Origin: Okeania sp. SIO3I5
Lineage (GTDB): Bacteria; Cyanobacteriota; Cyanobacteriia; Cyanobacteriales; Microcoleaceae
Direction of reading: 5' to 3'
Assembly: GCF_010672085.1 (NCBI RefSeq)
Contig: NZ_JAAHHT010000059.1
Coordinates: 7,189 to 44,063, forward strand
Length of the DNA stretch: 36,875 nucleotides
The position numbers and the translations under genes were made by a program. The notes under the pieces were generated by a model. It did no database searches. It saw nothing but the letters and a program-made list of their open reading frames with translations, and was not told the DNA's origin. Within the stretch, counting starts at the first letter, position 1; each line of letters opens with the position of its first letter. Shown here in pieces: positions 17,610 through 26,365 of the stretch.

Positions 17610-19778
17610 GAATTTAGAGAAAATTTAGCTCAACTACCTCTAGAAGATCAACGTTATCTTTTAGAAACTTTACCTGGTTTTCTAGTCAGTGAATCTGATA
17701 CAGAACAACTGCATCGCTTACTCACAGATTTTGATTTTATCGAATCAAGACTATATTTATTCGGAGTAGAATATCTACTAAATGATTATGAGGAAGCTAT
17801 GCACTCCGATGTCTGGATATCAAGTGAAAAATTAAAAACCCTAAAATTAATTCAAGGAGCAATTGAACTATCATCTCATATCCTAATTGAAGATAAAACA
17901 CAACTAGCAGGACAACTGTGGGGGCGACTGGTATCTTTTGACATACCAGAAATTCAGAAAATGCTACAACAAGCAAAATCCTGGAAACTTACCTCCTGGT
18001 TAAGACCAACTGCACCTAGTCTCACACCACCAGGAGGTAGACTATTACGAACTTTTATCGGTCATACTGGTTGGGTGAATGCAGTAGTTGTTACTCGTGG
18101 AGGAATGGTGATTTCTGGTTCTGCGGACAATACTCTCAAAGTTTGGAATTCTGAAACAGGTAAGGAAATTAGTACCATTACTGGTCATAAAGCGCGAATT
18201 AGAGCGATCGCTTTACTAGATGATAAATGGATAATTTCTGGTTCGGATGATTTCACCATCAAAGTCTGGAATCTGGAAACAACAGAAGAATATCTAACCC
18301 TCACAGGTCATACAAGAGCAGTAAGAGCAGTCGCACCGTTACCAGATGGCAGAGTGATTTCCGGTTCCTCAGACAATACTATTAAAGTCTGGAACCTGGA
18401 AACACAAGAAGCAGAAATCACACTCACAGGTCATAAAGGTTGGGTAAATGCAGTTTCAGTATTGTCTGAGACAGAAATTATTTCAGCTTCATCCGATAAT
18501 ACTCTCAAAATTTGGAATCTGGAAACAGCAGCAGAAGTATGTACACTCACAGGTCATACATACGGTGTGAGAACGATCGCTATACTTCCTGAAAGACAAA
18601 TAATTTCTGGGTCTTCTGACAAGACAATTAAAATCTGGAATCTTGATAGCAAAACAGCAATTTTTACATTCAAAGGTCATACTAAAGCAATAAATGCAGT
18701 AGCAGTAACTCCAGATAATAAACGAATGATAACGGCAGCTTCCGATAATACTCTCAAAGTATGGAATATTGAGACAGGGGAAGAATTATTTCCCCTCAAA
18801 GGTCATACTGATTCAGTATATGCAGTTGCAGTTTTGCCAGACGGACGCTTAATCTCTGGTTCTGATGATTTTACTCTCAAAATTTGGAGTCTTGATACCT
18901 CCGAAGAACTTTCTGCCGCGATCGGACATACAAATAGAGTCAATGCAGTAGTAGTTTTGCCAGAGCAACAACAAGTAGTCTCTGGTGCTTGGGATAATAC
19001 AATCAAAGTTTGGAATTTGAAGACAAGAAAATCAATATATACTCTAAAAGGTCATAGCGATCGCGTGAATTCTATAGCTGCATTACCAAATCAACGGATA
19101 ATTTCAGCTTCAGATGATCGGACTCTCAAAATTTGGAGTCTGGAAACAGCAGAGGAATTATTGACGATAGTTACTGATAATAGAAATATTTTTGCTGTGG
19201 CAGTCACACCAGATGGGAAACAAGCGATCGCTTGCTTATCTGACCAAAGTCTCAAAGTCTGGAATTTAGAAACATTACAGGAAGTTTTTACCATTAGAGG
19301 TCATACTGACTGGGTAAGTGCAGTTACAGTAACACCAGATGGCAAGCAAGTTATTTCAGGTTCTTTTGACAAAACGATCAAGGTTTGGTCTTTAGAAACT
19401 GGTGAGGAAGTTGCTACATTAGTTGGTCATACTGGGTGGGTAAAGGCGTTAGCAGTTACGCCAGACGGCAAGCGATTGATTTCAGGTTCTTTTGACAAAA
19501 CGATTAAAGTTTGGTGTTTGGAAACGGAACGAGAATTATTCAGTTTAAGTGGTCATACTGACTGGGTAAGTTCCATTGCAGTTACACCAGATGGGAGTCT
19601 GGTAATTTCTGCATCTGATGATAATACCCTTAAGGTTTGGGATTTAGAAACGCGACAGGTAATTGCTGATTTTACTGGGGAGAGTTCCCTGGAATGTTGC
19701 GCTGTGGCAGCAGATGGAGTACAAATTATTGTTGGTGAAGCTTCCGGACGAGTACACTTTTTAAAATTAGAAAGTTAA
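17604..19778 (+). CDS. WD40 double-propeller protein with a STAND-type linker, sensor half without NTPase
   Basis: 724 residues. Residues 1-145 are helical (LPLEDQRYLLETLPGFLV, then LAGQLWGRL and SWLRPTAPSLTPPGG). In cyanobacterial NB-ARC/STAND proteins this segment normally joins the NTPase module to the WD40 repeats. About 14 WD repeats follow, enough for two seven-bladed propellers. Most have GHT at the start and KVWNLET-like ends; repeat 10 has lost its GH and repeat 14 is degenerate. Very similar blades (SGSFDKTIKVW twice) suggest recent internal duplication. There is no Walker motif, so the protein looks like a detached sensor or scaffold. Its start ATGGGTGAATTT is the last copy of the motif repeated upstream. 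The ligase-like gene begins 11 nt after its stop. Confidence 0.88.
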   Translation: MGEFRENLAQLPLEDQRYLLETLPGFLVSESDTEQLHRLLTDFDFIESRLYLFGVEYLLNDYEEAMHSDVWISSEKLKTLKLIQGAIELSSHILIEDKTQLAGQLWGRLVSFDIPEIQKMLQQAKSWKLTSWLRPTAPSLTPPGGRLLRTFIGHTGWVNAVVVTRGGMVISGSADNTLKVWNSETGKEISTITGHKARIRAIALLDDKWIISGSDDFTIKVWNLETTEEYLTLTGHTRAVRAVAPLPDGRVISGSSDNTIKVWNLETQEAEITLTGHKGWVNAVSVLSETEIISASSDNTLKIWNLETAAEVCTLTGHTYGVRTIAILPERQIISGSSDKTIKIWNLDSKTAIFTFKGHTKAINAVAVTPDNKRMITAASDNTLKVWNIETGEELFPLKGHTDSVYAVAVLPDGRLISGSDDFTLKIWSLDTSEELSAAIGHTNRVNAVVVLPEQQQVVSGAWDNTIKVWNLKTRKSIYTLKGHSDRVNSIAALPNQRIISASDDRTLKIWSLETAEELLTIVTDNRNIFAVAVTPDGKQAIACLSDQSLKVWNLETLQEVFTIRGHTDWVSAVTVTPDGKQVISGSFDKTIKVWSLETGEEVATLVGHTGWVKALAVTPDGKRLISGSFDKTIKVWCLETERELFSLSGHTDWVSSIAVTPDGSLVISASDDNTLKVWDLETRQVIADFTGESSLECCAVAADGVQIIVGEASGRVHFLKLES

Positions 19779-19789
19779 GTAGGTTACAA

Positions 19790-21166
19790 ATGAACGGAGT
19801 AATTTCAAAAATTGGCCTTGAGCTAGAAATGCCTTTGGTTCAGCAAGATGGTTTAGCTGCTGGTTTTGAGGATGTAGAAAAGCTATTCCAGGATTTTTCA
19901 AAACAGGGGTGGAGTCAAAAATTTGATCCAAATACAGAAGCTTTAATAGGTGTAAACCGAGAAACTTCTAAGGGAATTGAAATCGTTAGTACTGACTTTG
20001 GAGTCTGTACTCTTGAAGTTGCATTAGCACCAGTAAATTCCCTTGATGAAGCAATAAACTATTGGCAGAATTTCAAGTCTTCTGTGTTCTTACCTAACCT
20101 AACAAATAATCATCTTAAAGTACTTGGTTATGGAACTCAACCCATATCGGCTCAACTCAAGGATTTAATCACTAAGAAGGGGCATTACTTCATCTGGAAG
20201 AATCTGATTAAAGAAGACTCCAAAGAATGGATTTTCCAGAATGTTCCTGGAATATGTTCGGTTCAATTTAACTTTCAAGTTCCGAAGGAAAAATCTCTGA
20301 AAATTATTAATACATTTTTACAGCTACTAGCATTTTTGTGGGCTGCAAGTGCAAACGACTCTATAACTGCTAGCAAAAAGCTTCCCTACAAGAGTCAGCG
20401 TTTTTATGCCTACTTAAAAATAGCTAGTGGAGGAATGTACGGTAGGTGTGGATTAGCCATCAAACCCTATCTAACTTTGTGTGACTATATCAATAGAAGT
20501 TGGAATGTTTCTCTATTTGAAATAATCCGCGATGGTAGCAGTCTATATCCTCAAGATCAGTCTTTAACAACCAACAAATTTATTAATGAGGAGAGCGCAT
20601 ATTTTTATAGTTTATCAGGTAAATTATGTCAAGAAAAAATTGAGTTAGACGATTTAAAACTAGCGATATACCTATCTTGGCCAGATTTTCGGTTAAAGTT
20701 TAATTTTCATCCCGACATAAAATATGAAGATTTAGTGAGTGCTGTGCATTCAAACAATGATGAAAAACTGCTCGAACTCATACAATTTATCATTTTAGAA
20801 GTGCGTCCTATCGCTATGCAAACTAACGAAGAAGAATTAAGCTGGTTGGTGTTTAATTATCTGATTTTAGAAAATTTAGAATCAATATCTGAATATGCTT
20901 TTTCATGGAGTTATGAAGATGTTAAATCAGCAGCGATGGCTGCACAAAATAATGGTTTAAGGCAAAAAATTAGGGGCAATACTCTTGGAGAAATAGGATT
21001 AGATTTACTTTCAAAAATACCCAAAGAAAGTTTACAAATGTATGAACAATATTTATCAAAACTCCATTTTAGATTTAGAGAATACTGCTCTCCATCGGAT
21101 ACGGTGATCGAAATTTTTGACCGTCATGGAATGGAAGTGCTACTAGACTATTTGACAATTAAATAA
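19790..21166 (+). CDS. Glutamate-cysteine ligase-like (GCS superfamily) amide-bond-forming enzyme
   Basis: 458 residues. The N-terminus KIGLELEMPLV (E11, E13) resembles the GxExE metal-binding strand of gamma-glutamyl ligases. GIEIVSTDFGVCTLEVALAP (about 64-83) matches the second acidic strand (TDxxxxxLE) found in GshA/GCS2 proteins. These enzymes activate a carboxylate, usually the glutamate side chain, with ATP and join it to an amine. The substrate cannot be told here, and the sequence is far from the housekeeping cyanobacterial GshA as I recall it. The ATG is 11 nt after the WD40 stop, so the two are almost certainly co-transcribed. A GCS-type ligase tied to a WD40 sensor protein is not an arrangement I recognise. 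A diverged carboxylate-amine ligase acting on a peptide is an alternative. Confidence 0.7.
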   Translation: MNGVISKIGLELEMPLVQQDGLAAGFEDVEKLFQDFSKQGWSQKFDPNTEALIGVNRETSKGIEIVSTDFGVCTLEVALAPVNSLDEAINYWQNFKSSVFLPNLTNNHLKVLGYGTQPISAQLKDLITKKGHYFIWKNLIKEDSKEWIFQNVPGICSVQFNFQVPKEKSLKIINTFLQLLAFLWAASANDSITASKKLPYKSQRFYAYLKIASGGMYGRCGLAIKPYLTLCDYINRSWNVSLFEIIRDGSSLYPQDQSLTTNKFINEESAYFYSLSGKLCQEKIELDDLKLAIYLSWPDFRLKFNFHPDIKYEDLVSAVHSNNDEKLLELIQFIILEVRPIAMQTNEEELSWLVFNYLILENLESISEYAFSWSYEDVKSAAMAAQNNGLRQKIRGNTLGEIGLDLLSKIPKESLQMYEQYLSKLHFRFREYCSPSDTVIEIFDRHGMEVLLDYLTIK

Positions 21167-21168
21167 AC

Positions 21169-21268
21169 AGGACTTACGTAGGCGAACCCAGAAACCCGGT
21201 TTTTCGTAGATGTTTATTGTCAAAAACAATGATTTACCGTAGAAACCGGGTTTCTTTGCGTAAGTCCT
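21169..21268. mobile_element. 100-bp palindromic miniature element (AGGACTTACG family), copy 2
   Basis: Begins AGGACTTACG 2 nt after the ligase stop codon and ends CGTAAGTCCT, a perfect 10-bp terminal inverted repeat. The interior is almost identical to 8135-8235. It could act as a hairpin terminator between the ligase and oxygenase genes. Confidence 0.85.
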
Positions 21269-21374
21269 GATCAAGAGATTAGAAAGGTAATCAACAACAC
21301 TGAATTACATCAGATTAGTCCGTGTTAAAATCTAGCAAAACTTGCTTTGATCTAAAATCCTAGGAAAAAATACC

Positions 21375-22394
21375 ATGTCAAATTTAATGGAATTTCAGCT
21401 ACCCTCCGCATGGACAGTCAATGAACTGCTCGAACATCCTGATTGGATAATAAAGCTAACAGCAGAGGAGATTGCAGAACTTGAGACTGCTCTACAAGAA
21501 CACTTAGGCTCAAATGTCGAATATCAAGACATAACTAAGAATCAATTTCCTCTACCTTATTTGTCTAAAAAACTATCTTATATTCTTGATGTTATCGAAA
21601 ATGGAATCGGGGCAGTTGTACTTCGAGGAATACCTGTAGAGAAATATGAGCCAATCGAAATCAAGAAATTATTGTGGGGTATGAGTCTATATTTAGGAAC
21701 AGCTATTGGACAAAGTAGTGCCCGAGAATTAATGAATGATCTCAAGGATAAAGGTTTAAAGATTGGAGATCCTAAGTCACGATATCTCAATAGTAGAGGA
21801 GCTGCTGCTCTTCACAGTGATGGGTACTGCGATCTGGTTATGATGCTCTCCATAGCAGAGGCAAAATGGGGAGGCGAATCAGAGATAGCTAGCTCAGTTG
21901 CTGTTCATAATGAAATGCTTAAGTATTACCCTGACTTCCTCAAAGTTTTATATGAACCTTTTAATCATAAACTACCCGACAGACATCAAGGGATGATGGA
22001 AGATTATTATCCATTACCGATATTCGCAAATTATCAGGACTATTTCGTTTGCACTTACGCACGTTATCTGATTGAAGATGCTCAGAATTATACGAAAGCT
22101 CCTCGTTTGAGCGAGAAACAGAAGCAAGCACTTAATCAACTAGACGAACTTTATAACAATCCCAAATTCAAATTAACTTTCAGATTGTTACCAGGAGATC
22201 TAATCCTTATAAATAACCTGGTTGTATTACACGGTCGAAAGGAGTATACAGATGAAGCCACAACCAAACGACATTTACTGCGACTTTGGCTTTCTCATCC
22301 AAAAAGTCGTCCTCTGCCACCTGAGTACAGCATACCTTATCGCAATACTGCACCAGGGTCTGTAAGAGGAAGCAGCTTATTCGTCAAATGGTGA
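21375..22394 (+). CDS. TauD/TfdA-family Fe(II)/2-oxoglutarate-dependent oxygenase
   Basis: 339 residues. The iron-binding triad is visible: H147 and D149 (LHSDGYCD) and distal H286 (VLHGRKEY), with R303 (KRHLLRLWL) placed to bind 2-oxoglutarate. The N-terminal GIGAVVLRGIPVEKYEP is also typical. Members hydroxylate, desaturate or halogenate small molecules or carrier-bound amino acids using O2 and 2-oxoglutarate; the substrate is unknown. The start has AGGAAAAAATACC before it. It lies 208 bp after the ligase gene on the same strand, with a miniature element between, so an ancestral operon is possible. Confidence 0.88.
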   Translation: MSNLMEFQLPSAWTVNELLEHPDWIIKLTAEEIAELETALQEHLGSNVEYQDITKNQFPLPYLSKKLSYILDVIENGIGAVVLRGIPVEKYEPIEIKKLLWGMSLYLGTAIGQSSARELMNDLKDKGLKIGDPKSRYLNSRGAAALHSDGYCDLVMMLSIAEAKWGGESEIASSVAVHNEMLKYYPDFLKVLYEPFNHKLPDRHQGMMEDYYPLPIFANYQDYFVCTYARYLIEDAQNYTKAPRLSEKQKQALNQLDELYNNPKFKLTFRLLPGDLILINNLVVLHGRKEYTDEATTKRHLLRLWLSHPKSRPLPPEYSIPYRNTAPGSVRGSSLFVKW

Positions 22395-22418
22395 TTTTGC
22401 AAGGAGTTGAATCTCTAA

Positions 22419-22558
22419 TATCATGTCCGGTTGAATAGTTATAAACAACGAGGGAGGAGTCAGGAGACTCGAGACTGGAGACAGAAGGGAATAGGAGAAA
22501 ATTTTGGGATATGAAGGAGGAGCAAGTTTTTTTTATCACTAATTATCCGGACATGATA
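22419..22558. mobile_element. MITE of the TCATGTCCGG family, copy e
   Basis: TA-TCATGTCCGG and CCGGACATGA-TA ends, orientation as copy c. It starts 24 bp after the oxygenase stop codon. Confidence 0.85.
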
Positions 22559-22610
22559 TTACTTCAGGTCAGGGCGTAACTTCCACAGCACGCCACCAGT
22601 AAGCTAAGTT

Positions 22611-22757
22611 ATATCAAGTCTCATTAATTAGCCATAATAAAAATCTTTTTCTCTACAAGCGAGAATATTTTTCGCTCCCTATTTCTGTAGGGGCGATTCG
22701 CTTGCTCGCCCCTACTCTCTAAATTTCTTATTCTGGTTATTCAAAGAGACATGATAT
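22611..22757. mobile_element. Related miniature element with ATATCATGTCTC-type ends
   Basis: Left ATATCAAGTCTC and right GAGACATGATAT are imperfect inverted repeats, continued by CCATAATAA against TTATTCTGG. The centre is a perfect 10-bp hairpin GTAGGGGCGA/TCGCCCCTAC (22687-22715). Confidence 0.6.
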
Positions 22758-22801
22758 TAGCACAAGTTTTCTATGATAAAATCAACTCAAAAACTGAAAA
22801 A

Positions 22802-22865
22802 CCCTGACCTCAATTCCTCTACGACCAAGCGTTGCTATGGTCGCAGAGGAATTGAGGCGGTCGGG
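22802..22865 (+). promoter_or_regulatory. Long hairpin directly upstream of the permease start
   Basis: CCTCAATTCCTCTACGACC pairs with GGTCGCAGAGGAATTGAGG with one mismatch over 19 bp, loop AAGCGTTGCTAT, and weaker outer pairing CCC-TGACC with GGTC-GGG. It ends 20 nt before the ATG of the EamA gene, so the 5' leader could fold over or next to the ribosome site. It may instead be another palindromic repeat that landed there. Confidence 0.55.
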
Positions 22866-22885
22866 ATGGATGAAAGTCGGTAGCA

Positions 22886-23848
22886 ATGAACAATATGACT
22901 AACATACTAAAATCACCACAGCCACAAACAAATTCACTCTCAAATCTGATCCTGCTTTGCTTGTTACTCCTCGGAGTATTTACTTTGTCCTTAGCAGCCA
23001 TTCTGATCAGATTTAGCGAACAGTATATTGGTCCTAATGCGACAGTTTTCAATCGCTTTTGGATAGCCACTGCCATCTTTGGAGTGTGGAGGGGAAGTCA
23101 AACAATCACTGCTCGACTGTCTGGAGATTCACCTGCGCCTAATCAAACCTATGCCCTTTCGGATATATTACTGCTAATATTATCAGCAACTGTAACTTCC
23201 ATTTCTCATCTTAGCTGGGTTTGGTCTCTAACTCAAACTAGCGTTGCTAATGCAAATTTACTACATAATTTGACCCCGATTTTCGCTACCATCGGAGGAT
23301 GGTTACTGTTGGGTCATAACTTTGATAGAAGATTTCTCATCGGTATGTTTTTAACGATAGGGGGAGCGATCACCATTGGTATTCAGGATTTGCAAATTGA
23401 TACCGAGCAGCTTTTTGGTGATGCTTTGGCTTTATTTTCTGCTGTATTTTATGCGGCAAACTTTATAGTGGTGGAAAAATTGAGAGACAAATTTTCCTCT
23501 GCTAACATACTATTTTGGTCATGTTTTATCAGGACAATGTTGATATTTCCTGTTGTTTTATTTACCGAAGAGCAAATTTTTCCCTCTTCTTTAGAAGGAT
23601 GGATACCAGTATTTTGCCTAGCTCTTTTGTGCCAAGTTATCGGTTCGGCAATTCTTACTTATAGTTTGAAACAGTTTTCCTCGGGATTTATTTCTTTGTT
23701 TCTACTGTTGGAGCCGATTATTACGACTACCCTTGCCTGGGTAATTTTTTCTGAATATTTAAGTCTCTTTAACATATTGGCTTTTGTCGTTGTTTTGTTG
23801 GGTATATATATAGCTAAATCGAGTCAGGGAGCTGAAAAGGAAACATAG
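22886..23848 (+). CDS. EamA/DMT-family membrane permease
   Basis: 320 residues with about ten hydrophobic spans, in two halves as in the 10-TMS drug/metabolite transporters. Typical features are LAAILIRFSEQYIGPNATVF near the N-terminus, VANANLLHNLTPIFATIGGW in the first repeat, and SGFISLFLLLEPIITTTLAW in the second, the proline-containing helix common to EamA proteins. Members export amino acids, metabolites or drugs, mostly by proton antiport; the substrate is unknown. Position after a ligase and an oxygenase suggests export of a product made by them, but repeats separate the genes and the link is speculative. Confidence 0.88.
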   Translation: MNNMTNILKSPQPQTNSLSNLILLCLLLLGVFTLSLAAILIRFSEQYIGPNATVFNRFWIATAIFGVWRGSQTITARLSGDSPAPNQTYALSDILLLILSATVTSISHLSWVWSLTQTSVANANLLHNLTPIFATIGGWLLLGHNFDRRFLIGMFLTIGGAITIGIQDLQIDTEQLFGDALALFSAVFYAANFIVVEKLRDKFSSANILFWSCFIRTMLIFPVVLFTEEQIFPSSLEGWIPVFCLALLCQVIGSAILTYSLKQFSSGFISLFLLLEPIITTTLAWVIFSEYLSLFNILAFVVVLLGIYIAKSSQGAEKET

Positions 23849-23920
23849 CTAGGGGTCAATATCAGGGCTTTTTCAAAGTCCGACTAAAATTTCACGGGTA
23901 GGGAGATAGGGAGATAGGAC

Positions 23921-24147
23921 AGGGCAAACGCATCTTATTTTGAAGTTCTGGCAGGACAAGGATGTCAGGTACTTGAGTATTTATACTGATTAGTTCTATA
24001 AATCTTACAGCCCTTTTCAGATTGATGAACCACATCGTCACAACCAAAACCCTGTAGGGGCGATTCGCGAATCGCCTCTACTGTGGTCTACTGAAATGAA
24101 AACCGCTGTAAGAGTAAAAGCTTCCAGAATTTAGATGGGTTTGCCCT
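23921..24147. mobile_element. 227-bp miniature element with 15-bp inverted ends
   Basis: AGGGCAAACGCATCT (23921-23935) and AGATGGGTTTGCCCT (24133-24147) match at 14 of 15 positions. Internally there is a 28-bp near-palindrome at 24054-24081 (GTAGGGGCGATT-CGCGAATC). No open frame. Confidence 0.65.
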
Positions 24148-24326
24148 GGAGTTTAGACTAAATAGTTGAAAATCAAATCAAGTCAAGGAGGGAGAATAGG
24201 GGCATTGGGTAAATTTACTAAAACCATTTCTAAATGAGGATTTCAATAGCTTTTCAGTCAATTTCCCAGAGCATATACTGTAGGTTAATTGAGCGATCTT
24301 GATTAAAAATAGATTTATAATTTTTA

Positions 24327-24434
24327 CTATTGCTTTAATAGTCTTAATGCTTGGATTGCTAGTAAGAAAAAACCTACAGAACCGAATACAGTAAGAAGTT
24401 GGGCTACTAAATTAGGTGTTAATATTTCACTCAT
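24327..24434 (-). CDS. Possible 35-residue single-span membrane protein
   Basis: Reads MSEILTPNLVAQLLTVFG followed by SVGFFLLAIQALRLLKQ and a TAG stop. The layout is a short polar N-terminus, one hydrophobic helix (about 9-32) and a basic end, as in small photosystem, cytochrome b6f or NDH-1 subunits. AAAGG lies about 10 nt upstream of the ATG. The FxLLxIQ pattern faintly recalls PetM, but the glycine-rich helix and acidic tail of PetM are not there, so no name is given. The surrounding 24150-24780 is otherwise empty. Confidence 0.45.
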   Translation of the reverse strand: MSEILTPNLVAQLLTVFGSVGFFLLAIQALRLLKQ

Positions 24435-24780
24435 AGTTATAAAACCTTTAATGAAGTTAGAAGTTGTTTTTGTAATGGGTATTTAAGCCTCACTCCAAAA
24501 ACATTTTGCTAGTCAAGGTGGGGTTTTATACTCAATTATTTTGATCAAAAACCAACCTATTTTCTATGTTATCTCAAATTTACATAATAGACCTATCGGA
24601 TAATCAAAAATCAAATCAATTATCGTACAGAAATCATCAATTATTTCCCCCTACTCCCTACTCCCTCTTTTCCGGAGAGGAATCAAGAGTTTTTTTATAA
24701 GAATCAAGGAGGTAGAATGGCTCAAGCTTGATGAACTTGGACTTAAGGAAACAATGTGATTCTAGAAGACGGATTCTTTT

Positions 24781-25028
24781 TCCAAGGTTCGAGCAATTAT
24801 CCTATTAGAGCAAAATAGTAGAGCAAAATATAGAGAATTATTTGATAAACTATCCTCTGCTAAACAAAATTTACCTGGTATTAATTTGTTTATTGGTTCT
24901 GCCTTGGTTGAATTGGGATATGTCAGGATAATAATATTATATTTGAATAGACAAGAATTGGTTCGACTTGTGATAAACCAGAGTTAGAAGCATCTGTCAA
25001 AGCAGTTTTACAAATTTCTGATAAATAG
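24781..25028 (+). pseudogene. Frameshifted gene remnant
   Basis: One frame reads AKYRELFDKLSSAKQNLPG then LFIGSALVELGY; another reads DKPELEASVKAVLQISDK before a TAG at 25026. The two parts are in different frames, and no start is visible. The family is not recognised. Reads as a decayed C-terminal fragment. Confidence 0.45.
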
Positions 25029-25109
25029 GATGATAAAATTTTTGAACAGTAAGGCCGACAAAGAGCTATGGATCGAAATATACTGATTTGGCTAAAGGAA
25101 TTTATATTT

Positions 25110-25213
25110 TATAGCACTACGCATTAAGGTATTTGACATTTATAAATCCTGAAAGCCTATAAAAGTCTGCTGTTCCCTGTTCCCTATTCCCTATTCCCTA
25201 TTCCCTAGCTATA
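25110..25213. mobile_element. TAGC-family miniature element, third copy
   Basis: Begins TATAGCACTACGCATTAAGG and ends (ATTCCCT)n-AGCTATA. It shares AAAGTCTGCTGTTCCCT with the nested copy at 11725-12047 (as its reverse complement). It lies 49 bp before the sigma-like gene and may carry or disturb its promoter. Confidence 0.75.
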
Positions 25214-25262
25214 AAATTGATAGTGCTTTTTAAATTTATGATTCTTTAATCTAATTTTTCTT

Positions 25263-25964
25263 ATGCTAAAAATAGAACCTACTTACAAATTTCCCGAATC
25301 TAACCACCCCATAGTTAAGTCACTATTCCATCACAGTGACCAAGAACTATTGACCCTATTTCAAAACTATCCAGACCAAGGCAAATACTTTGTCACTATT
25401 TTCTGTCGCTATGGTATGATAGTCCAAACTTTAATCCAACATTCTGTGCGATCGCCCGTCCAAGCAGACTATCTATTTGCCCAAACCTGGCAACATATAT
25501 TTTATGAATTGCGTGGCTTAGATTTACGAGAGGGAGCAGATCCAGAGACCGGAAATACTACTCTTCAGAATTGGTTAATCAATGTCACGGCTATTAGTAT
25601 TAACGAAGTAAAAATACCTCCTGTCGAGTCAATTCGTTATTCTTTAGAAATGGCCCCACCCCCTTTCTGGTGCTATGTCAGACAAGTATTAGACCAATTA
25701 GATCCACTACTACGCTTGATTATATTGATGTTTCAAACTTTTCACTGGAGTGAAACAAGAATAGCAGCTTATCTCCAAGCAGAGGGAGAAACCATTTCAC
25801 ATCAGGAAGTAAAATCTTTACTGCAACAGGGATATCATAATCTAAATACTAATTTGCCAGAGGATATTAAAGCCATCTATTTCCATGATGATATTGAGCA
25901 AGTCAGTACGGGTATAAATCAGTTTCTCAAAGTTCCAAAAGAACCAGAAAATAAGAATAGTTAA
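25263..25964 (+). CDS. Sigma-70-like cyanobacterial protein
   Basis: 233 residues. The N-terminal half (HSDQELLTLFQNYPDQGKYF, then IFCRYGMIV and AQTWQHIFYELRGL) resembles sigma region 2 helices. The C-terminal half (LRLIILMFQTFHWSETRIA, LQAEGETIS) resembles the region-4 helix-turn-helix, with the WSE(T/A)xIAxxL pattern. Similar proteins are conserved in cyanobacteria and annotated as sigma-70 family, though the -10 recognition residues are not clear and core polymerase binding is unproven. No ribosome site is strong. Genes on either side are unrelated. Confidence 0.65.
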   Translation: MLKIEPTYKFPESNHPIVKSLFHHSDQELLTLFQNYPDQGKYFVTIFCRYGMIVQTLIQHSVRSPVQADYLFAQTWQHIFYELRGLDLREGADPETGNTTLQNWLINVTAISINEVKIPPVESIRYSLEMAPPPFWCYVRQVLDQLDPLLRLIILMFQTFHWSETRIAAYLQAEGETISHQEVKSLLQQGYHNLNTNLPEDIKAIYFHDDIEQVSTGINQFLKVPKEPENKNS

Positions 25965-26284
25965 GATTCTATTTTTTTAGGGAGTGGGGAGTAGGGAGTA
26001 GGGAGTAGAAAAGGAAGAAAAACAACTGTACCTCAGTAACTTGAAAAACACTATCTATAACCTGCCAACTCCTTAACTTAACTTAAGATTTGTGCTGTAT
26101 TAACTAGCTATCAGCTTTTAACATTCAGCTTTTTTAGGGAGTAGGGGGATGAAAAAAATCGGCGTTGCTGATGTGTGGGTATGATTTGTATTTTTTGGTA
26201 ATTGCTAAACTATTGAATAACAAATATTTGAGATTATTCAATTTTTATTTTCATACCTTGATTGAGCAACGCCAAAAAATCAAA

Positions 26285-26365
26285 TTCAGTATTTTAATCT
26301 GGCCCCTTTCGCTGTCGGTACTGATAACTGATAACTGATAACTGATAACTGATAACTGAAATGAC
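26285..26365 (+). repeat. GATAACT heptad element, copy E3
   Basis: TTCAGTATTTTAA at the left, five GATAACT heptads, and CTGAAATGAC at the right, ending on the base next to the stop codon of the minus-strand gene 26366-26917. Confidence 0.8.
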
